IMG/VR virus record: IMGVR_UViG_3300024273_001117 | Coordinates: 1-53,651 of that record | Source: a virus | Reading direction: 5' to 3' (one strand) | DNA: 53,651 nucleotides | Shown here: in pieces, positions 17,126 to 24,401 of the stretch | How the letters are laid out: every line of letters begins with the position of its first letter | Numbering within the stretch: the first letter of the stretch is position 1 | Notes under the pieces: model-generated | The model's input: the letters and a program-made list of their open reading frames with translations, nothing else | Database searches by the model: none | What the model was told of the DNA's origin: nothing | Translations under genes and position numbers: made by a program

Positions 17126-17262
17126 TACAGCCACCCCGAAGCGATAAGGGCCATGTAGACGTTTGACCCAGCGCGCACGATAGCGGGCATTGCTTGCATC
17201 ACTATGAATATCAGGGACGCCGCCGCCGCCCAGACCACAAGAAAGATCGGAAAATTCGTCAT
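17125..17262 (-). CDS. 45-aa hydrophobic membrane microprotein
   Basis: ATG at 17262 overlaps the previous stop by 1 nt (TAATG) and its own TAA overlaps the next ATG in the same way. The product begins MTNFPIFLVVWAAAASLIFI and ends ALIASGWL, consistent with one or two membrane helices. The precise stop-start chaining on both sides is the main evidence that this short frame is real. Function unknown. Confidence 0.6.
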   Translation of the reverse strand: MTNFPIFLVVWAAAASLIFIVMQAMPAIVRAGSNVYMALIASGWL

Positions 17263-17426
17263 TATGCGTTGTCCGAGTGGAATTTGATTTCCGCAGTAAG
17301 CGCGGCAATATCGGACGACACCCAGCGCGGGCGGACGCCCGTGCCGTGTTCGCGGATCAGGTCGGCAATCGCCGCCTGTTTGCGCGCAGTAAATTCCGCC
17401 AGTGTTTCGACTTCGTAAATGTCCAT
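17262..17426 (-). CDS. 54-aa protein, first gene of leftward operon, unknown
   Basis: ATG at 17426 has AGAGG 7 nt upstream. The 54-residue product starts MDIYEVETLAEFTARK and is mostly helical with a charged surface; a longer upstream frame lacks a ribosome site. It is the promoter-proximal gene of a six-gene leftward operon diverging from the ribbon-helix-helix gene at 17540. Family not recognised. Confidence 0.68.
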   Translation of the reverse strand: MDIYEVETLAEFTARKQAAIADLIREHGTGVRPRWVSSDIAALTAEIKFHSDNA

Positions 17427-17539
17427 TATCTTGCCTCTATGTTGGCGGTTGATCTTGTCCCAATCGTCGCACGGTATAGACACCAAAACAACACCAAAAA
17501 GGTGTAGACGTTGCGATTGTTCGGCGGTAACGTCGGCGC
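17427..17539. promoter_or_regulatory. Divergent control region with paired GTCTAYRC elements
   Basis: Lies between divergent operons starting at 17426 (minus) and 17540 (plus). It holds GTATAGAC at 17474-17481 and GTGTAGAC at 17502-17509, two same-orientation copies of the GTCTAYRC element (on the minus strand) 28 nt apart, separated by a repeated ACACCAAAA sequence. The element recurs at other early promoters. It may be the operator of the adjacent ribbon-helix-helix protein, or TATAC may itself be part of a -10 box. Confidence 0.55.
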
Positions 17540-17695
17540 ATGGAAAAACCAGAAAAATTGGTCGTCCGCCTCCATGTCGCAATGACTAAATCGGACAAAC
17601 AGAAACTCGACCAAGTTGCAGAGGTCCACGGAGTCGGATCAGCAACAATGGCCCGCATACTGATTAAGCGGGCATTGCAGAGTGAAAATGAATAA
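17540..17695 (+). CDS. Ribbon-helix-helix (CopG/Arc-like) DNA-binding protein
   Basis: 51 residues from ATG 17540 to TAA 17693-17695. A short basic strand (KLVVRLHVAM) followed by TKSDKQKLDQVAEVHGV and SATMARILIKRAL matches the strand-helix-helix repressor fold, in which two chains form an antiparallel sheet that reads the major groove. It sits directly after two GTCTAYRC elements, so autoregulation of the divergent promoters is likely (inference). The next gene starts 6 nt before its end (ATGAATAA overlap). Confidence 0.72.
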   Translation: MEKPEKLVVRLHVAMTKSDKQKLDQVAEVHGVGSATMARILIKRALQSENE

Positions 17696-17903
17696 GCCCG
17701 CCGTTGTGACGGGCTTTGCCGTCAACCTGACGCCCGTGCGTTGGGAGGAATACCCGCCAGAGTCCTACCAGTATTTGAGCAATATCTTCGGGCGGTGGCA
17801 GCACCAAACCGCAAAATTCGGATGGATGGACTGCCCCGCCCCGGTCCAGATCATCCAGAACCCAGAACAAGCGCACATGGCGCTGAAAGGTATGTCAGCA
17901 TGA
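17688..17903 (+). CDS. 71-aa protein, unknown
   Basis: ATG at 17688 overlaps the upstream stop by 8 nt (ATGAATAA); an in-frame GTG at 17682 is an alternative. The product begins MNKPAVVTGFAVNLTPVRWE and is rich in aromatic and proline residues, without a motif I recognise. Its stop overlaps the next ATG (ATGA). Co-transcribed with the ribbon-helix-helix regulator and the MT-A70 methylase. Confidence 0.62.
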   Translation: MNKPAVVTGFAVNLTPVRWEEYPPESYQYLSNIFGRWQHQTAKFGWMDCPAPVQIIQNPEQAHMALKGMSA

Positions 17904-18100
17904 ACGAAAGTATCACAAAACTTGCCGAGGTCGGGGCGACATTTACGATTAGCGCTTTGTGGCGTTGCGACTGCGGAAGGGAACACGACTTTGGCGCTTA
18001 TGCCGCCGCGCACTGGTCAGAGACACTAGGCCACAAATGCAAGTGCGGCACCGAGCGCTCATTCAGGCGCGGCACGGTAACAAAATTGAAAAGCCAATGA
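17900..18100 (+). CDS. 66-aa zinc-ribbon-like protein
   Basis: ATG at 17900 overlaps the previous stop (ATGA), and the TGA at 18098-18100 overlaps the methylase ATG. Two cysteine pairs, WRCDCGREHDF and HKCKCGTERSF, are spaced as in a small zinc ribbon. The C-terminus is basic. It may bind nucleic acid or act with the methylase; this is inference from fold and position. Confidence 0.65.
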   Translation: MNESITKLAEVGATFTISALWRCDCGREHDFGAYAAAHWSETLGHKCKCGTERSFRRGTVTKLKSQ

Positions 18101-18627
18101 CCTACGATATTGTCTATGCCGATCCTGCGTGGAAGTTCGCCAGCAATAGCAAGGCCAAGCCCAGCAAAAACGCCATGCGCCACTACGACGTTATGACCGA
18201 TGCGGAAATATGCGCGATACCCGTCAAGGAGTGGGTGGGCCGTGACGCCTTGTTGCTGATGTGGACAACCGCGCCGATGCTGGCCCGGTCGATGCCAGTT
18301 TTAGGCGCGTGGGGCTTCAAGTATGTGAGTCAGGTCGTTTGGGTCAAGCCAAGGATTGCAACGGGCTACTGGGCGCGCAATCGGCATGAGGTTTTAATCA
18401 TCGCCAAGCGCGGCAAGTTCCCCTGTCCCAAGCCGACCCTGTTCCCTGACTCCGTGATCACCGCGCCGACCCGCGAACACTCGCGCAAGCCCGACTGTGT
18501 GCGGGACCGGATCGCGCAGGTTTTCCCAGATCATCGCAAGATCGAATTGAACGCCCGCGAAACGTTCGAGGGATGGGATACTTGGGGAAATGAAGTTGAC
18601 AAGTTCCTGAAAACCGAGTCTGTATAG
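18097..18627 (+). CDS. MT-A70 family adenine N6-methyltransferase
   Basis: 176 residues from the ATG at 18097, which overlaps the preceding stop. The start IVYADPAWKF carries the catalytic DPPW-type motif with Ala in place of the second Pro, followed by WVGRDALLLMWTT and HEVLIIAKRGKF, typical of bacterial and phage MT-A70 methylases that methylate adenine in DNA. There is no target-recognition extension. Likely role: marking phage DNA against restriction or altering host methylation-dependent control. The TAG stop lies inside a GTATAGAC element; a strong terminator follows. Confidence 0.85.
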   Translation: MTYDIVYADPAWKFASNSKAKPSKNAMRHYDVMTDAEICAIPVKEWVGRDALLLMWTTAPMLARSMPVLGAWGFKYVSQVVWVKPRIATGYWARNRHEVLIIAKRGKFPCPKPTLFPDSVITAPTREHSRKPDCVRDRIAQVFPDHRKIELNARETFEGWDTWGNEVDKFLKTESV

Positions 18628-18661
18628 ACCTGTGCTACTCTATCCTGACTGCCAAACTCCA

Positions 18662-18698
18662 CCCCGCAACGTTTGTCCGGCGTTGCGGGGTTTCTCTT
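18662..18698 (+). terminator. Rho-independent terminator after methylase gene
   Basis: A perfect 10-bp stem, CCCCGCAACG (18662-18671) with CGTTGCGGGG (18681-18690), 9-nt loop, followed by TTTCTCTTTG. It lies between convergent genes ending at 18627 and 18707; the T-rich tract favours rightward termination. Confidence 0.88.
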
Positions 18699-18706
18699 TG
18701 TCTGGC

Positions 18707-19069
18707 TTACTTCTGGTGGCCCGCGTCCCGCAGCGCTTGGTTCAGGCTGATAGGATCGTCGGGGCGGTAAATGTCAGCTAGGGCGCGTCCGTATTTTTCC
18801 CGCGCGTTGTATTTGCGGCTGTCCATCGTGAGGCCGGACCGGAATAAGTGACCATCGACACAAAGCCAATCAAGAGTGAATTTCGTGGCGAGGGGGCCGC
18901 GCACCGGGTCAACGTTGACGCCCCTCGTTTCGGGCGTGTCGATATCGTAGAGGCGCACCATTTCTTTGCCAAACTGGCTGAAACCGTAGTCCACCATCAC
19001 TTGCAGGGTATCGCCGTCGATCACGCGCAGCACTTCGATGCGGTAATTGTAGAGGGGTATGGTCGTCAC
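18707..19069 (-). CDS. Thermonuclease-like (SNase) nuclease
   Basis: GTG start at 19069 with GGAG 8 nt upstream; 120 residues. It carries the staphylococcal nuclease signature: VIDGDT (calcium-binding Asp), VRLYDIDTPE (catalytic Arg and Glu) and EKYGR (second Arg), in the right order and spacing. No signal peptide is visible, unlike secreted family members. Last gene of the leftward recombination operon; host DNA degradation or processing is a reasonable guess. Confidence 0.85.
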   Translation of the reverse strand: MTTIPLYNYRIEVLRVIDGDTLQVMVDYGFSQFGKEMVRLYDIDTPETRGVNVDPVRGPLATKFTLDWLCVDGHLFRSGLTMDSRKYNAREKYGRALADIYRPDDPISLNQALRDAGHQK

Positions 19070-19163
19070 GTCGCTTGCTCCTAAGTTGGTGTGCGGGGGA
19101 ACGACAGGAACCGCCCCGGCCCGGTTATCTCTCTGTGGATCAACTAGCCTGCCGTTGTCTCAA

Positions 19164-19829
19164 TTACATTGGCAGTTCTTCGTCGTCCGGCCCGTCTGGC
19201 GCTTCGTCCAGTGGGGGCGGGGTTTCATCTGCCGGGGGCAAGTCTTGCTTTTCCAGCTTGGCCGCGTCTGCCGTCGCCGCCGCCTCTTGTATCTCGGCCA
19301 TGATAGGACCGATCGCTTCGCGCAGGGCTGGGTTTGCTTTCCACCATGCTGTGAAGCCAGCTTTGCCGCCCAGCGCCGCCTCTTTCGCCGCTTTCTTCGC
19401 TGCTTCAACGTCCACGGGCGCGCGATCCTTGCCGCCCATTTCTAGCGGCTTGATCACAACCGCGCCCTTCTGGCCGCGCGTCTTGGTCAGCATCAAAGAC
19501 CGGGGCTTATCCAGCCCTTCCATGTGACTAATGCGGATGCCGCCGACTGCCGCCCCAGACCAAGTAACCGTTGGGTCGAGGAAGATCATCAAAGACAGGC
19601 CGACCCACCCTTCTGCGTTGCTGCCCCAGATGGTCGCCATGCAACGGGCAGACGTTTTGCTGGGCTTCCACGGCTTGCCGTCGTCGCCGTCAAAAAAGAC
19701 GTGGATCGGTTGCTCACCCTGAACAATCCGAACCTCGCGGATGCGGATGGTGCGCGGGCCTGTGATCAAGTTGTCCGCGTTGAGTTGGTCAGACTTCGGC
19801 TGGATCGCCGCCGTTACATCAAGTGTCAT
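19164..19829 (-). CDS. Probable single-strand DNA-binding or annealing partner of YqaJ, SSB-like tail
   Basis: 221 residues from the ATG at 19829, which overlaps the YqaJ stop (ATGA); AGGAG lies 11 nt upstream. A beta-rich N-terminal domain (about 1-130) is followed by a Lys/Ala helical segment and a Pro/Asp/Glu-rich tail ending PDGPDDEELPM. An acidic tail ending in a small hydrophobic tip resembles the protein-docking tip of SSB (DDDIPF-like). Co-operonic placement with an exonuclease suggests a single-strand binding or annealing role. No recombinase family is recognised, so this is inference. Confidence 0.6.
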   Translation of the reverse strand: MTLDVTAAIQPKSDQLNADNLITGPRTIRIREVRIVQGEQPIHVFFDGDDGKPWKPSKTSARCMATIWGSNAEGWVGLSLMIFLDPTVTWSGAAVGGIRISHMEGLDKPRSLMLTKTRGQKGAVVIKPLEMGGKDRAPVDVEAAKKAAKEAALGGKAGFTAWWKANPALREAIGPIMAEIQEAAATADAAKLEKQDLPPADETPPPLDEAPDGPDDEELPM

Positions 19830-20518
19830 GCTAAATAAATCTCCTGTGCTTCTTCATCCCGCTGGGTTTCAAACAGTCGGGCCGTGGTCTTGCGTCCGGT
19901 AAACGTCTTGATTGCCTGCTGGACCTTAACTTCAAAATCCAACGCTGCGGCAAAGATCGCCGTGGCGTATTCCGGCAATGGCTCTTGCTTGATAACCACC
20001 ATCGGCAACCCGGCGCTGTAGCTGATAAACTCCATGTAGTCCCAGCCCGTGATTAAAAGCCCGGTCTGGATTTGCAGCATGTATTCGTCGGGGATTTCAT
20101 GCTCAACGATGGTCCTGACTTGGTGTTTCTGGATGCGCGACTTGCACTCCATTCCAAAGTTGCCCAGCACCCCGGCACCGTCCGGCGAGTAACCGAGCGT
20201 GAACGCGCCAAAGTCTCGCGTGACAAAACCCAGTTCTTCCAGCGGCTCAATCTCGTCGCTGTAGCGGTCCCGCGCGGTTATCTCGTCCGCGTGGCCGCGC
20301 AGCATCGCGTCACCGATGTAAGTCGGCTCCGTCCAGCCCGTGATACGCTGGGCCGCAATCTCATAGACGTGCAGGCGCGTCTTGTCGTTGTTCGAGGGCT
20401 TTAGCGTCGGCGTCAGCACAAGGTTCATTTCCGAGGCCGTCATAAGCCCCCGGCGCGCTTCGTGCCATTCGGGCGAACCCTGCTCAAGATCGCGGTGAAT
20501 TACTGCGTCAACGTGCAT
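19826..20518 (-). CDS. YqaJ-type viral recombination exonuclease
   Basis: 230 residues. The N-terminus has SPEWHEARRGLMTASE, characteristic of YqaJ/lambda-exonuclease-like PD-(D/E)XK proteins; the metal-binding core shows YSPDGAG and then GMECKS (the E-x-K pair), followed by MLQIQTGLLITGWDY, the conserved Gln helix. Known members resect double-stranded ends for single-strand annealing. Start overlaps the preceding stop by 1 nt (TAATG), its stop overlaps the SSB-like gene by 4 nt. Confidence 0.88.
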   Translation of the reverse strand: MHVDAVIHRDLEQGSPEWHEARRGLMTASEMNLVLTPTLKPSNNDKTRLHVYEIAAQRITGWTEPTYIGDAMLRGHADEITARDRYSDEIEPLEELGFVTRDFGAFTLGYSPDGAGVLGNFGMECKSRIQKHQVRTIVEHEIPDEYMLQIQTGLLITGWDYMEFISYSAGLPMVVIKQEPLPEYATAIFAAALDFEVKVQQAIKTFTGRKTTARLFETQRDEEAQEIYLA

Positions 20519-21648
20519 TACAATGTGACCTTGATGTGAGGAATATGGCCCGCGACAATCGCGGCAAGAAGTTCGTCGGCAAGATCGGTCCCGGCGCTGC
20601 CGTTCAGGATAATTTCGTGCAGGGCTGTGAAAATTTCCGCGTGGACCTCCGCAACGTGTGCCGTGTCGGCTTCAAGCTGGGCCTGCGCCGCCCGCCGCGC
20701 TTCTGCCGCAGCATCGACCCGCTGGCGTTCAGCTTCGACTGCCGCATCAAGATCGGCCTTCGCCTGCGCTTCAAACAGTTCCATTGCAGCATCAAAGTCC
20801 CGCTGGGCCTGTGCGTCACGCTCCGCCTGCGCATCAATGCGCCGCGCCTCCATCGCCGCCAGATCGGCAATGCGCTGGGCTTCTGCCGCCGCAGCATCTT
20901 CCGCCGCTATCAGCGCCAGTTCCGCCCTCATTTCTTCCTCTGCTTCCAAGAAAGCCGCAGCCAGCTTGTCCGCTGCCTCTTTCTCGTCGCGCTCCTGCCG
21001 CGCCGCTTTTTCGGCCCGCATTTCTTCAAGTTCCTGCCGCGCCGCGTCCAGTTCAACCGCGTCCGCAACCCGCTTGTTCGCCGTGCGCAGATCGTCGGTG
21101 AATTTTGCGATAGCCTTCAACCGCATCCCAGCCGCTACGCCCTCGTATTCCTCCCACTTTTCATCAATCTCGGCTTCCTCGACCAACGCCAAGCGGTCAG
21201 CGATCATATAAGGCGCATCCATCGACGTGACGTGATCAAGATTGAAAATTGTCAGGCTATCAACGTGGTTTGCAACCCGGCGAACCTCGTTCGCCTCCCA
21301 CTCCGTCACGGGCTTGCGAACCTCGTCGCGCAGGGCGGTCAAGCGGTCGTCGGCAACTTTGCGGCCCGCGTTCACCGCTGCAATCTCTGCCCGCTGCTTT
21401 TCAGTCAGCGCCTTGCCCTCTTTGTCCAGCGCCGTTTTAGACTGCGATACGCGATAGGCCAAAGACACAAGCGCGTCCCGGCCCTTCTTCGTCTCGACCG
21501 AAAGTCCTGCCGCTTCATCGCGCACCGCTTTTGTCAGCGTGTCGATCATGCCGTGCAATACGTCGGCATCCTTGAAAACCAGTTCCAGCGCCGACCCCGT
21601 GGGCAATGCCAGTTCCGTGCTTGTCTCTTTGTGTGCAGTATCGTCCAT
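20518..21648 (-). CDS. Long coiled-coil protein of the recombination operon
   Basis: 376 residues, first gene of the leftward operon; ATG at 21648 with AGGAG about 10 nt upstream. Residues about 200-340 form an almost uninterrupted Ala/Glu/Arg-rich helix (RQELEEMRAEKAARQERDEK and similar). The N-terminal third is helical with a different composition. Coiled-coil proteins of this kind (DUF1351-like) often precede exonuclease/annealase genes in phage recombination cassettes; the mechanism is not established here. Confidence 0.75.
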   Translation of the reverse strand: MDDTAHKETSTELALPTGSALELVFKDADVLHGMIDTLTKAVRDEAAGLSVETKKGRDALVSLAYRVSQSKTALDKEGKALTEKQRAEIAAVNAGRKVADDRLTALRDEVRKPVTEWEANEVRRVANHVDSLTIFNLDHVTSMDAPYMIADRLALVEEAEIDEKWEEYEGVAAGMRLKAIAKFTDDLRTANKRVADAVELDAARQELEEMRAEKAARQERDEKEAADKLAAAFLEAEEEMRAELALIAAEDAAAAEAQRIADLAAMEARRIDAQAERDAQAQRDFDAAMELFEAQAKADLDAAVEAERQRVDAAAEARRAAQAQLEADTAHVAEVHAEIFTALHEIILNGSAGTDLADELLAAIVAGHIPHIKVTL

Positions 21649-21730
21649 TGTGTCCGTCTCCTAAGTGTTGTGTTTTGCGGCAAGCCGAAGTAAACTTGTC
21701 TATGCAATGTATAAACGGGAGTGTGTAGAC
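21649..21730. promoter_or_regulatory. Divergent control region with two GTCTAYRC elements
   Basis: The 82 nt between the leftward recombination operon and the rightward ribbon-helix-helix gene contain GTCTATGC at 21698-21705 and the inverse element GTGTAGAC at 21723-21730, the latter abutting the ATG at 21731. Same pairing logic as upstream of the first ribbon-helix-helix gene, so a shared operator is likely. Exact promoters cannot be assigned by eye. Confidence 0.55.
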
Positions 21731-21919
21731 ATGGCAAGAGAAAATCTTTTCAACGTCCGCGTGTCAGACGCCGAACGCGACGACCTAGACAAAGCCAAAG
21801 ACTTGTGCGGCTTTGCCAAGGTGTCCGAGTTTATCCGCTTTGCGGCGGAAATGGTCGCGCAAGGGCAATGGCAACCGCCTGTTCCGGCGACCGAGCAACC
21901 CCGGCCCGCCCGCCCATAG
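21731..21919 (+). CDS. Second ribbon-helix-helix DNA-binding protein
   Basis: 62 residues from ATG 21731, immediately after a GTGTAGAC element. LFNVRVSDAERDDLDKAKDL then CGFAKVSEFIRFAAEMVA gives the strand-helix-helix pattern of CopG/Arc-like repressors; the tail is Pro/Gln-rich. Its last 89 nt overlap, on the opposite strand, the 3-prime end of the VRR-NUC gene. No clear purine-rich ribosome site precedes it beyond GGGAG near 21718, so translation may be weak or coupled to operator occupancy. Confidence 0.7.
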   Translation: MARENLFNVRVSDAERDDLDKAKDLCGFAKVSEFIRFAAEMVAQGQWQPPVPATEQPRPARP

Positions 21920-22196
21920 CAACGATCATCGCAATAAAGCGAACCTGCGCATCCGTGGGCTGGCCTATTGCGGTTTTACACTCAACGCCAAGAAATAGCC
22001 CCTCTGGCGTCAGTCCGATAATATCGCACGATCCAACGCAGAGTCCGAATTTCACGGGCCTGCCAGTGCGGTCTAAAAGTGTGCCTGTGTTGTTCCGAAA
22101 CGCCTTGCACCCCGCGCCCGACAACGCCAGCAGGCACAAGTTCAAAACTTGGTTTTCCGCGTCGTGTTCGTTCTTCTTTACAGCTTTAGTGAGCAT
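21831..22196 (-). CDS. VRR-NUC-type PD-(D/E)XK nuclease
   Basis: 121 residues. VGSCDIIGLTPEGLFLGVECKTAIGQPTDAQ gives, in order, the Asp, the E-x-K pair and the trailing Gln of the VRR-NUC fold, known for structure-specific nuclease activity on flaps and junctions; the size fits stand-alone phage versions. The start overlaps the upstream nuclease gene by 19 nt, and the 3-prime end overlaps the rightward ribbon-helix-helix gene tail to tail by 89 nt. Likely replication or recombination intermediate processing. Confidence 0.8.
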   Translation of the reverse strand: MLTKAVKKNEHDAENQVLNLCLLALSGAGCKAFRNNTGTLLDRTGRPVKFGLCVGSCDIIGLTPEGLFLGVECKTAIGQPTDAQVRFIAMIVAMGGRAGVARSPEQAVAIALARPFPPQSG

Positions 22197-22789
22197 GGCG
22201 CTTTTACTTCCACAATGATGTTACCGCCGCGCCGGAATATCGCCGCGTTGTCTGGGGTCAGTCCGCGCGACTGGCAAAACGCCCGCGCCTGCCCGCCCGC
22301 TTCTTCGCTGTCAGGCACCGAAAATGGTATGTCGCCCTTCTTCATCATTTCTGCTCGTCCTCTTTGTGTGATTATTTTGAAAAGTCGCCAAGGTATCTGA
22401 TAAACGGCTTCAATGTCTGCGTGATCGCCCCGGTCCTTGCGGCCACCCGTTGCGGCTATGTATCGCCCTGGCTCAATCGTGGTCCCAACTATCTGACCTA
22501 TCAGGGAGGCAACCAGCAACGGTATCGGGTTGTCTGGATGCCCGTGACAAAGGCCCACAATCGCGTCCATTTTGGCTTTGCTGATGATCAAGCTGGGGTA
22601 TTGGTCTATCGTGATATTCCTGCACTTTATCTCGACAAAACCCATTACCTTGCCGTCTCGCTTTAACACCGCGTCATAGGCGCAAAACTTGTCAGCAGGG
22701 ATGGACTCGCACCGCCATTTAACGGACAGCGCGGCCAAAACTTCGGCTTCCCTGATCTTGTCGTCATTCGTTTCATATGTGGGCCGCAT
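22178..22789 (-). CDS. Probable PD-(D/E)XK nuclease
   Basis: 203 residues; ATG at 22789 overlaps the helicase stop by 1 nt (TAATG). An N-terminal helix (EVLAALSVKW) precedes YDAVLKRDGKVMGFVEIKCRN, with Asp and E-x-K placed as in restriction-endonuclease-fold enzymes. A C-terminal region from about residue 140 (RAEMMKKGDIPF and RGGNIIVEVKAP) may be a partial second fold. Lying between a helicase and a VRR-NUC nuclease suggests DNA-end or branch processing. Confidence 0.65.
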   Translation of the reverse strand: MRPTYETNDDKIREAEVLAALSVKWRCESIPADKFCAYDAVLKRDGKVMGFVEIKCRNITIDQYPSLIISKAKMDAIVGLCHGHPDNPIPLLVASLIGQIVGTTIEPGRYIAATGGRKDRGDHADIEAVYQIPWRLFKIITQRGRAEMMKKGDIPFSVPDSEEAGGQARAFCQSRGLTPDNAAIFRRGGNIIVEVKAPCSLKL

Positions 22790-24204
22790 TAACGGTTAGC
22801 GCCCGCCGCTACCTTGGCCTGCCGCGCCTTCCAGACGTGATCGGCCCAGCGCGCGTTCTTGCCCGTCTCTTTCGCCAGCTTGCGCAAGTCCTCAAGCGTC
22901 TCCGTTCGACCCTGCGCCGCCCGCGCCATTTTCTTCTTAGACAGCAGCGCCCGCGCCATAAGGTCTATCTCTGTCAGGTCGCCGTCCACTTCCTCAATCT
23001 GCCGCGCCTTGACGGGATAGACGTAACCGCACTCTGGGCAGCAGGCCGCAGGATGATGCACAAAATAGCATTGATCGCATTGCCGGATTGGATCGGCCTT
23101 TTCCTTATCGCTATCGCCCTTTGGCGCATCCTCAAGCGACCAGAGTCGGTCCTGATCGGGCAGGCCGTGGCGCTCCGCATTGCCCGCGTGGTCTAAGATG
23201 ATCGCAGGAAATTGCTTTTTGCGCAGAACCCGGCCCCATTTTTGCATCTGCTTTGCGAGTGACTGCGTTGGGGCCAAATCCGACATACATTCAACCGTCA
23301 CGTCCATCTGTGCCGCCGATGCCAGATCAAAGCCAAACGTCAGCAGGTCAACGCTTGTCAAAACCTGAATATCGCCCCGCGCAAACGCCCGCACCAGCTT
23401 CGATCGCTCGTCGTCCTTCATCGTTCCATAGATCGCCTGCGCAGATATCCCGTCCTCCCGAAACGCCGCCGCAACAATTTCCGCGTGATTGATCGACACG
23501 CAGAAACAGACGTTTTTCAAGCCCGCCGCGTGTTGGCGGTAATGCTTCACCGCATTGCCCACTAGAACCTTGTCGCCTTCCATCCGGTCGGCCAGTTGTC
23601 CTTTCGAATAATCCCCTGCCGTTTTTCGGATTCCGGTCATATCCGGCGCGTCAGGCGCAAACATGCGATACTTCGATAGCCTGCCTAGCTTTATAAGTTC
23701 GCGCACGGGCTGGCCCTGCACCATTGAGTCATACCAGCACCCAAGGCCGCGCCCATCCAGACGCTCCGGCGTGGCACTTAGCCCGATGATCCATGACCCG
23801 GCGTCTTTGTAATGCGTGATTATCCGGTCTAGTTCCGCGCCGCCGAAATGCGTCTCGTCCACAAACAAAACTGCCGGGATCGGCGTCTTGTCCAGCCGCC
23901 GCGCCAGACTGCCCGCCGTCGCAAGCATCGTCTTTTCAAACGGGTTGAAAGCATAGCCTGCCGACACATAGCTGTGCGGGATGCCGAACGATGTGAACGT
24001 TTCCGCCGTCTGCTTGAGCAATTCCCGGCGCGGGACCACCATCATCGACCGTGTGCCTTTGGCTATCGTGCCGTGGATCATGCTGGCCGTCAGCACCGTC
24101 TTGCCCGACCCGGTTGGCGATTGGCAAAGCACCGCCTTGTTCTTGCGCATCGCCGCGCGGATACCGTCGATAATAACTTGCTGATCGTCATACAGATTGA
24201 TCAT
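22789..24204 (-). CDS. SF2 DEAD/DEAH-type helicase with zinc ribbon
   Basis: 471 residues. Walker A PTGSGKT (30-36), DETH (116-119), SATPERLDG (from about 143), and C-terminal helicase motifs including a Q-rich QKWGRVLR segment. After the helicase core a four-cysteine knuckle (CDQC then CCPECGY, about 375-395) resembles a zinc ribbon. It probably unwinds DNA for replication or recombination; similar helicases occur next to primases in phages lacking their own polymerase. ATGA overlap with the upstream gene. Confidence 0.87.
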   Translation of the reverse strand: MINLYDDQQVIIDGIRAAMRKNKAVLCQSPTGSGKTVLTASMIHGTIAKGTRSMMVVPRRELLKQTAETFTSFGIPHSYVSAGYAFNPFEKTMLATAGSLARRLDKTPIPAVLFVDETHFGGAELDRIITHYKDAGSWIIGLSATPERLDGRGLGCWYDSMVQGQPVRELIKLGRLSKYRMFAPDAPDMTGIRKTAGDYSKGQLADRMEGDKVLVGNAVKHYRQHAAGLKNVCFCVSINHAEIVAAAFREDGISAQAIYGTMKDDERSKLVRAFARGDIQVLTSVDLLTFGFDLASAAQMDVTVECMSDLAPTQSLAKQMQKWGRVLRKKQFPAIILDHAGNAERHGLPDQDRLWSLEDAPKGDSDKEKADPIRQCDQCYFVHHPAACCPECGYVYPVKARQIEEVDGDLTEIDLMARALLSKKKMARAAQGRTETLEDLRKLAKETGKNARWADHVWKARQAKVAAGANR

Positions 24205-24401
24205 TCGCCCGACCCTTCGATAACGGGTTCTGCGCTGTATATTGTGTAAAGATCGTCAATCATCTTGGCTGTGTGCGGGGCGTAGGGGAACGCTAGATAC
24301 CGCAAAACATCAAGAACGCTGTCCTGAAAATCGGCAAACTTGACCATTTCTGAAACCATCGTTTGATAGTCTTGTTCGTGTTTGACGCTGTAAAAGTTCA
24401 C
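24201..24401 (-). CDS. 66-aa acidic protein, unknown
   Basis: Start at 24401 overlaps the primase stop and its stop overlaps the helicase start, both as ATGA, which supports it as a real gene despite its size. The product (MNFYSVKHEQDYQTMVSEMV and on) is helical and aromatic-rich. Position between primase and helicase suggests an adaptor or loader, but nothing in the sequence proves this. Confidence 0.68.
   Translation of the reverse strand: MNFYSVKHEQDYQTMVSEMVKFADFQDSVLDVLRYLAFPYAPHTAKMIDDLYTIYSAEPVIEGSGE

Noticed and set aside
18112-18119. GTCTATGC inside the MT-A70 gene as another operator
   Set aside because: These bases encode V-Y-A of the conserved catalytic region, so coding constraint explains them.
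20536-21693. 385-codon plus-strand frame opposite the coiled-coil gene
   Set aside because: Reverse shadow of Ala/Glu/Arg codons, giving Arg/Leu/Cys-rich nonsense; the minus strand is chained to YqaJ by TAATG.
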